NCBI GenBank assembly: GCA_030142905.1 | Contig: JASJOG010000463.1 | Location: 93,528-157,527, forward strand | From: Heliopora coerulea | Lineage: Eukaryota > Cnidaria > Anthozoa > Scleralcyonacea > Helioporidae | DNA length: 64,000 nt | Direction of reading: 5' to 3' | In this document: positions 61,261 through 64,000 of the stretch, piece after piece | Numbering within the stretch: position 1 is the stretch's first letter | Layout of the letters: each line of letters begins with the position of its first letter | Made by a program: the position numbers and the translations under genes | The notes under the pieces: generated by a model | Seen by the model: the letters and a program-made list of their open reading frames with translations, nothing else | What the model was told of the DNA's origin: nothing | Databases searched by the model: none

Positions 61261-62890
61261 TTAGATAAATGTACTGGTGAACAACATGGCTGTTTCACAT
61301 GAGCTACACTTGGACATACATGTCTTGATATTATGACCCTGTAAATTACAGTTACTACAACTTAAGATTCTTTTCTCTTGCTGGCAACCAGTATCTTCTA
61401 GATATTCCATCCGATTTCTTTTCAGAATTATTTGTTTTAAAGAATCCAGCCCATGTTGGTTGGTGGATCTAAAATAATCTTTTGTTGTCTTGTCGTTTAG
61501 CTTTTCAAGGCCTTGCAGAGTAAAAATTGAAATTTTATCATACATTTCCATGAACTCAGGCACATGCCATGTAAGTACATGCATATAAGGAGTGACATGC
61601 TTTGTTTGGTACAGCTCTAAAAACTGATCTAGGAATGACTTAGATTTCTTTTGAATGTGCTCTTTGTTTACCTGTGGGCCAATTGAACTCAACATATCTG
61701 CAATTTCTAGAAACTGTTTCCACAACTCTAAAATCTGGTTGGACTTTGGGTGACTAGGCAGTAGCTTATAAATGTCAACATTCCTAAATAATTTCAGTTT
61801 CTCTGGGCCAGTAAGATCTTGCCACTTTAATTTTTTGGAATCTTTGCACACAAACCAATGAAAAGGGATTTTTAAAGTATCATTAAGGTATGATTGCCAG
61901 TTATGCATGTGAGTGTATGCAGAGCTTTTAAATCCATCATTAAATGTCTTCTTTTTGTCAATGGAATCGACTTGGCAAAATTCTAGGATGAGCAGGTTAA
62001 TCAAGTTGTCAGAAATTCTGAGGAAAAGATGTAAAGTATCTATCACAACATGATCGAGAGGAATTGATGGAAATAATGGGGGGTGTTTTACATTGTAGCA
62101 TTCACCCCAGGACCTTTCCTTTGATTTTTCTTGGATTTCATCTATTGTGCAAGCACCTTTTGAAGTATCAGAAAGAGACCACTCTTTTGTTCCATCATAC
62201 TTGTTGTACAATGGACACTTGCACCAAATACAGGGGTGAGATGCAGTTGCTGCACCAAGCCCACAAACACATGCAAGAAATTTCCAGTCCCCTCCTAAAA
62301 ACCATTCAATATCAAAACATTCTGTTCCAACTTTTAAATACTTCAGTGATTCCACATCTCTCTGGATATCTGACAGGGATTCAGCAAGTTTCTTATAATC
62401 TTCAGGCTCTTTGATTATGGCAATCACATGGTTCCCATCTGCTGACATTGCTTTTGAGCCTTCATCCAGAATAGTAAATGTCATATTAATAACATGCAAC
62501 CTTTTTCCAACATTGGTCCCATCACCAATTTTTTTTTTTGAATGCTTGAAGTATTCTATTGCCTATGATAACCTCTGGAACACCACTCATCTCGCATACA
62601 TGCTTGACTAGATCCTTCAAGACAGACATGTTGTTGGCCAAACTGTCTCCTTCAATAACCTCATCATCTTGCTTTGTTTTTTGTATTGATTTGGACAGTT
62701 CATAGAGAAGCTTGCTATAAAGAGAATACATAACACCACAGTTTTAAGACATATTATTCCAAATTTTTTTACCTGAAATTATAACTGGTATAGAAGGATT
62801 TGACTTAATTTAAGCTTACAGTAAGTATTAATGCTGCTCAGGAATAAAGAGTCAATACTCTGTAGCGTAGGAATCACAGTAAACTTACTT
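61261..62890 (-). pseudogene. DDE-transposase-like gene of uncertain superfamily
   Basis: The main frame (62499-61261, 412 residues from the first ATG) is preceded in the same frame by IGDGTNVGKRLHVINMTFTI. Before that, in another frame, lies an exon (62714-62540, acceptor ctttatag) ending VIIGNRILQAFKKK. The two frames meet at an 11-T run on the plus strand (62529-62539), so a one-base slip or sequencing error separates them. A further upstream exon ending at 62890 (donor A/gtaagttt, PPSFQAQIN) fits in phase. Motifs in order, residues counted from the first ATG: GDGT upstream; HVIAIIKEPEDY (24-35); CIWC (90-93); FPSIPLDHVVIDTLHLFLR (143-161); TPYMHVLTWHVPEF (303-316); QGLEKLND (329-336); and a CCHC knuckle CSNCNLQGHNIKTC (381-394). 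The D..CxxC..H..HVPE..E layout recalls RAG1/Transib-type and hAT-type transposases. This is a motif-level inference only. Confidence 0.55.
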
Positions 62891-63081
62891 GTTTATTTGT
62901 GCCTGAAATGATGGCGGTTCGGCATAACTCTTGTGGCTGTTTCTCTTCTCTCCGTTGTCCTTATCTTCGTTTGGAGATGCATCAACAGTACCGCACAGCA
63001 GTAAAACGGATATTCCAAACCCAGTCCATGCAAGAGGAAGTCAGACACGGCTCAGTGGAGACATTATGCAAAACAGCTCTC
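62891..63081. other. 5' region of the transposase-like gene
   Basis: On the minus strand an open stretch (ASPNEDKDNGEKRNSHKSYA) leads into the exon ending at 62890. I find no in-frame ATG before a stop, so the true first exon is unresolved. Confidence 0.35.
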
Positions 63082-63582
63082 TAGTGCTGGGCGATACCGA
63101 GTACTTAGTATTCGATACCAGCGATACCACGAGCAGCGGTATCGGTATCGACTACTGACCTGGTATCGCTCGATACTTGGTCCCGGTTTTTTGGCTATGT
63201 GTGTTACTTTACTTTTTCTTATGATCAATTTTTTCGTTAAACAGTTAGAGGTTCAACAAACTATTAAAACAACTATAAAAAGAAAGTACGCCAACTTAAG
63301 TATCGTTGGGCCGTTGGCTTAGTCGAAGCTTCATTTAGTAATGTTAAAGTCTTAGCATAAAGTATAAGTACGAAAACCTACCTTGTTCGAGACTACATTT
63401 TCACAATCGCGCGAAGTATCGGAAGTGAACGATACCAGCATTATAAGTACTCACTTATGGTATCGAAAATTAAAACTTCGCAGTCATTTTGGTATCGAAA
63501 TAGGTATCGGTATCGACCGATACCAATTTTCAAGTAATCGGTATCGGTATCGAAATAAAAATCCTGGTATCGCCCAGCACTA
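63082..63582. mobile_element. hAT-type MITE, 501 bp
   Basis: TIRs TAGTGCTGGGCGATACC and, in reverse, the same sequence at the other end. CAGCTCTC is duplicated exactly at 63074-63081 and 63583-63590. The interior is full of GGTATCG/CGATACC words in both orientations. No coding capacity. Confidence 0.94.
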
Positions 63583-63590
63583 CAGCTCTC

Positions 63591-64000
63591 GAACAATGCC
63601 GATTTGCCATAAAAAATTTTCCTCCAAAATTTACAAATTTGGTACCAAAATGATCAGTAGAACCCAGGCTTCCTACATCCGACCGTACATTTCGACCTTC
63701 TGGAGGATAGGAAGGAGTTCTGTCGCTTAAACCGCCAGCCGCGCAATCATGACTTAAATGGCGACTATCGTAGCTCAACACATACGAAGCTCATTTGCCA
63801 TAGATTTTCTTCCGATTTTCTGATACTTTATAACAAAATTAGATATAATGACAAATAAATTATTTTGAGCCGTGCGTACATTTAAAAAAAGTAATGTAAA
63901 ATAGGGAAAATCTTTCAATTTAGCTCAAGATTCAATGAATTTTCGAGGATTTCACTGTGAAAATTTAGGGGCCTGGGGACGAAAATAAAATTAATAGGCA
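63591..64000. other. noncoding sequence at window end
   Basis: No gene or element end recognised. Confidence 0.4.

Overview
This window is animal nuclear DNA, AT-rich and dense in transposons. The combination suggests an anthozoan cnidarian, probably a stony coral: Penelope-like elements with hammerhead ribozymes, an ISL2EU element, a copia element, many hAT MITEs, tandem von Willebrand A (vWA) modules, and an ankyrin-ROC-COR-death protein. The species is an inference; no marker gene fixes it. Genes are intron-containing, so most coding regions below were assembled by eye from reading frames, splice signals and matching intron phases.

Layout. (1) Positions 1-14587 hold 2.55 copies of a nearly identical 5,714-bp tandem unit. 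On the minus strand each unit encodes one complete vWA domain on two exons; a signal-peptide exon lies upstream at 16209-16305. The introns carry a telomere-like foldback element, a tRNA-like pseudogene, a 183-bp tandem repeat and a complete hammerhead ribozyme fold. (2) 14588-22063: diverged repeats, a small TIR element, a Penelope tail and a 5'-truncated non-LTR retrotransposon. (3) 22064-26183: a complete ISL2EU-type DNA transposon with 77-bp TIRs and AT target duplications, carrying a SAP-SWIM-YqaJ gene and a convergent THAP/DDE transposase. (4) 26184-31455: noncoding DNA with a hAT MITE and a pogo-like MITE. (5) 31456-36204: a young copia retrotransposon, minus strand, with 5-bp target duplications and near-identical LTRs. 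(6) 37-43 kb: Penelope-like debris, including two RT/GIY-YIG copies joined as an inverted repeat. (7) 45-59.8 kb: a minus-strand ankyrin-ROC-COR-SH3-death gene, broken by four in-frame stops without obvious frameshifts and interrupted by hAT MITEs. (8) 59.9-62.9 kb: a two-exon gene with a chromo-barrel/Tudor-knot-like segment, convergent with a transposase-like gene whose motif order recalls RAG1/Transib. A hAT MITE follows at 63082-63582.

How the parts relate. The vWA locus looks like a secreted multi-vWA protein growing by whole-module duplication: the exon pair is phase 1 at both ends, so each added unit keeps the frame. The YqaJ and THAP proteins belong to one transposon. The ankyrin-ROC-COR-SH3-death exons fit one signalling-scaffold gene, supported by matching splice phases, but it is probably a pseudogene in this assembly.
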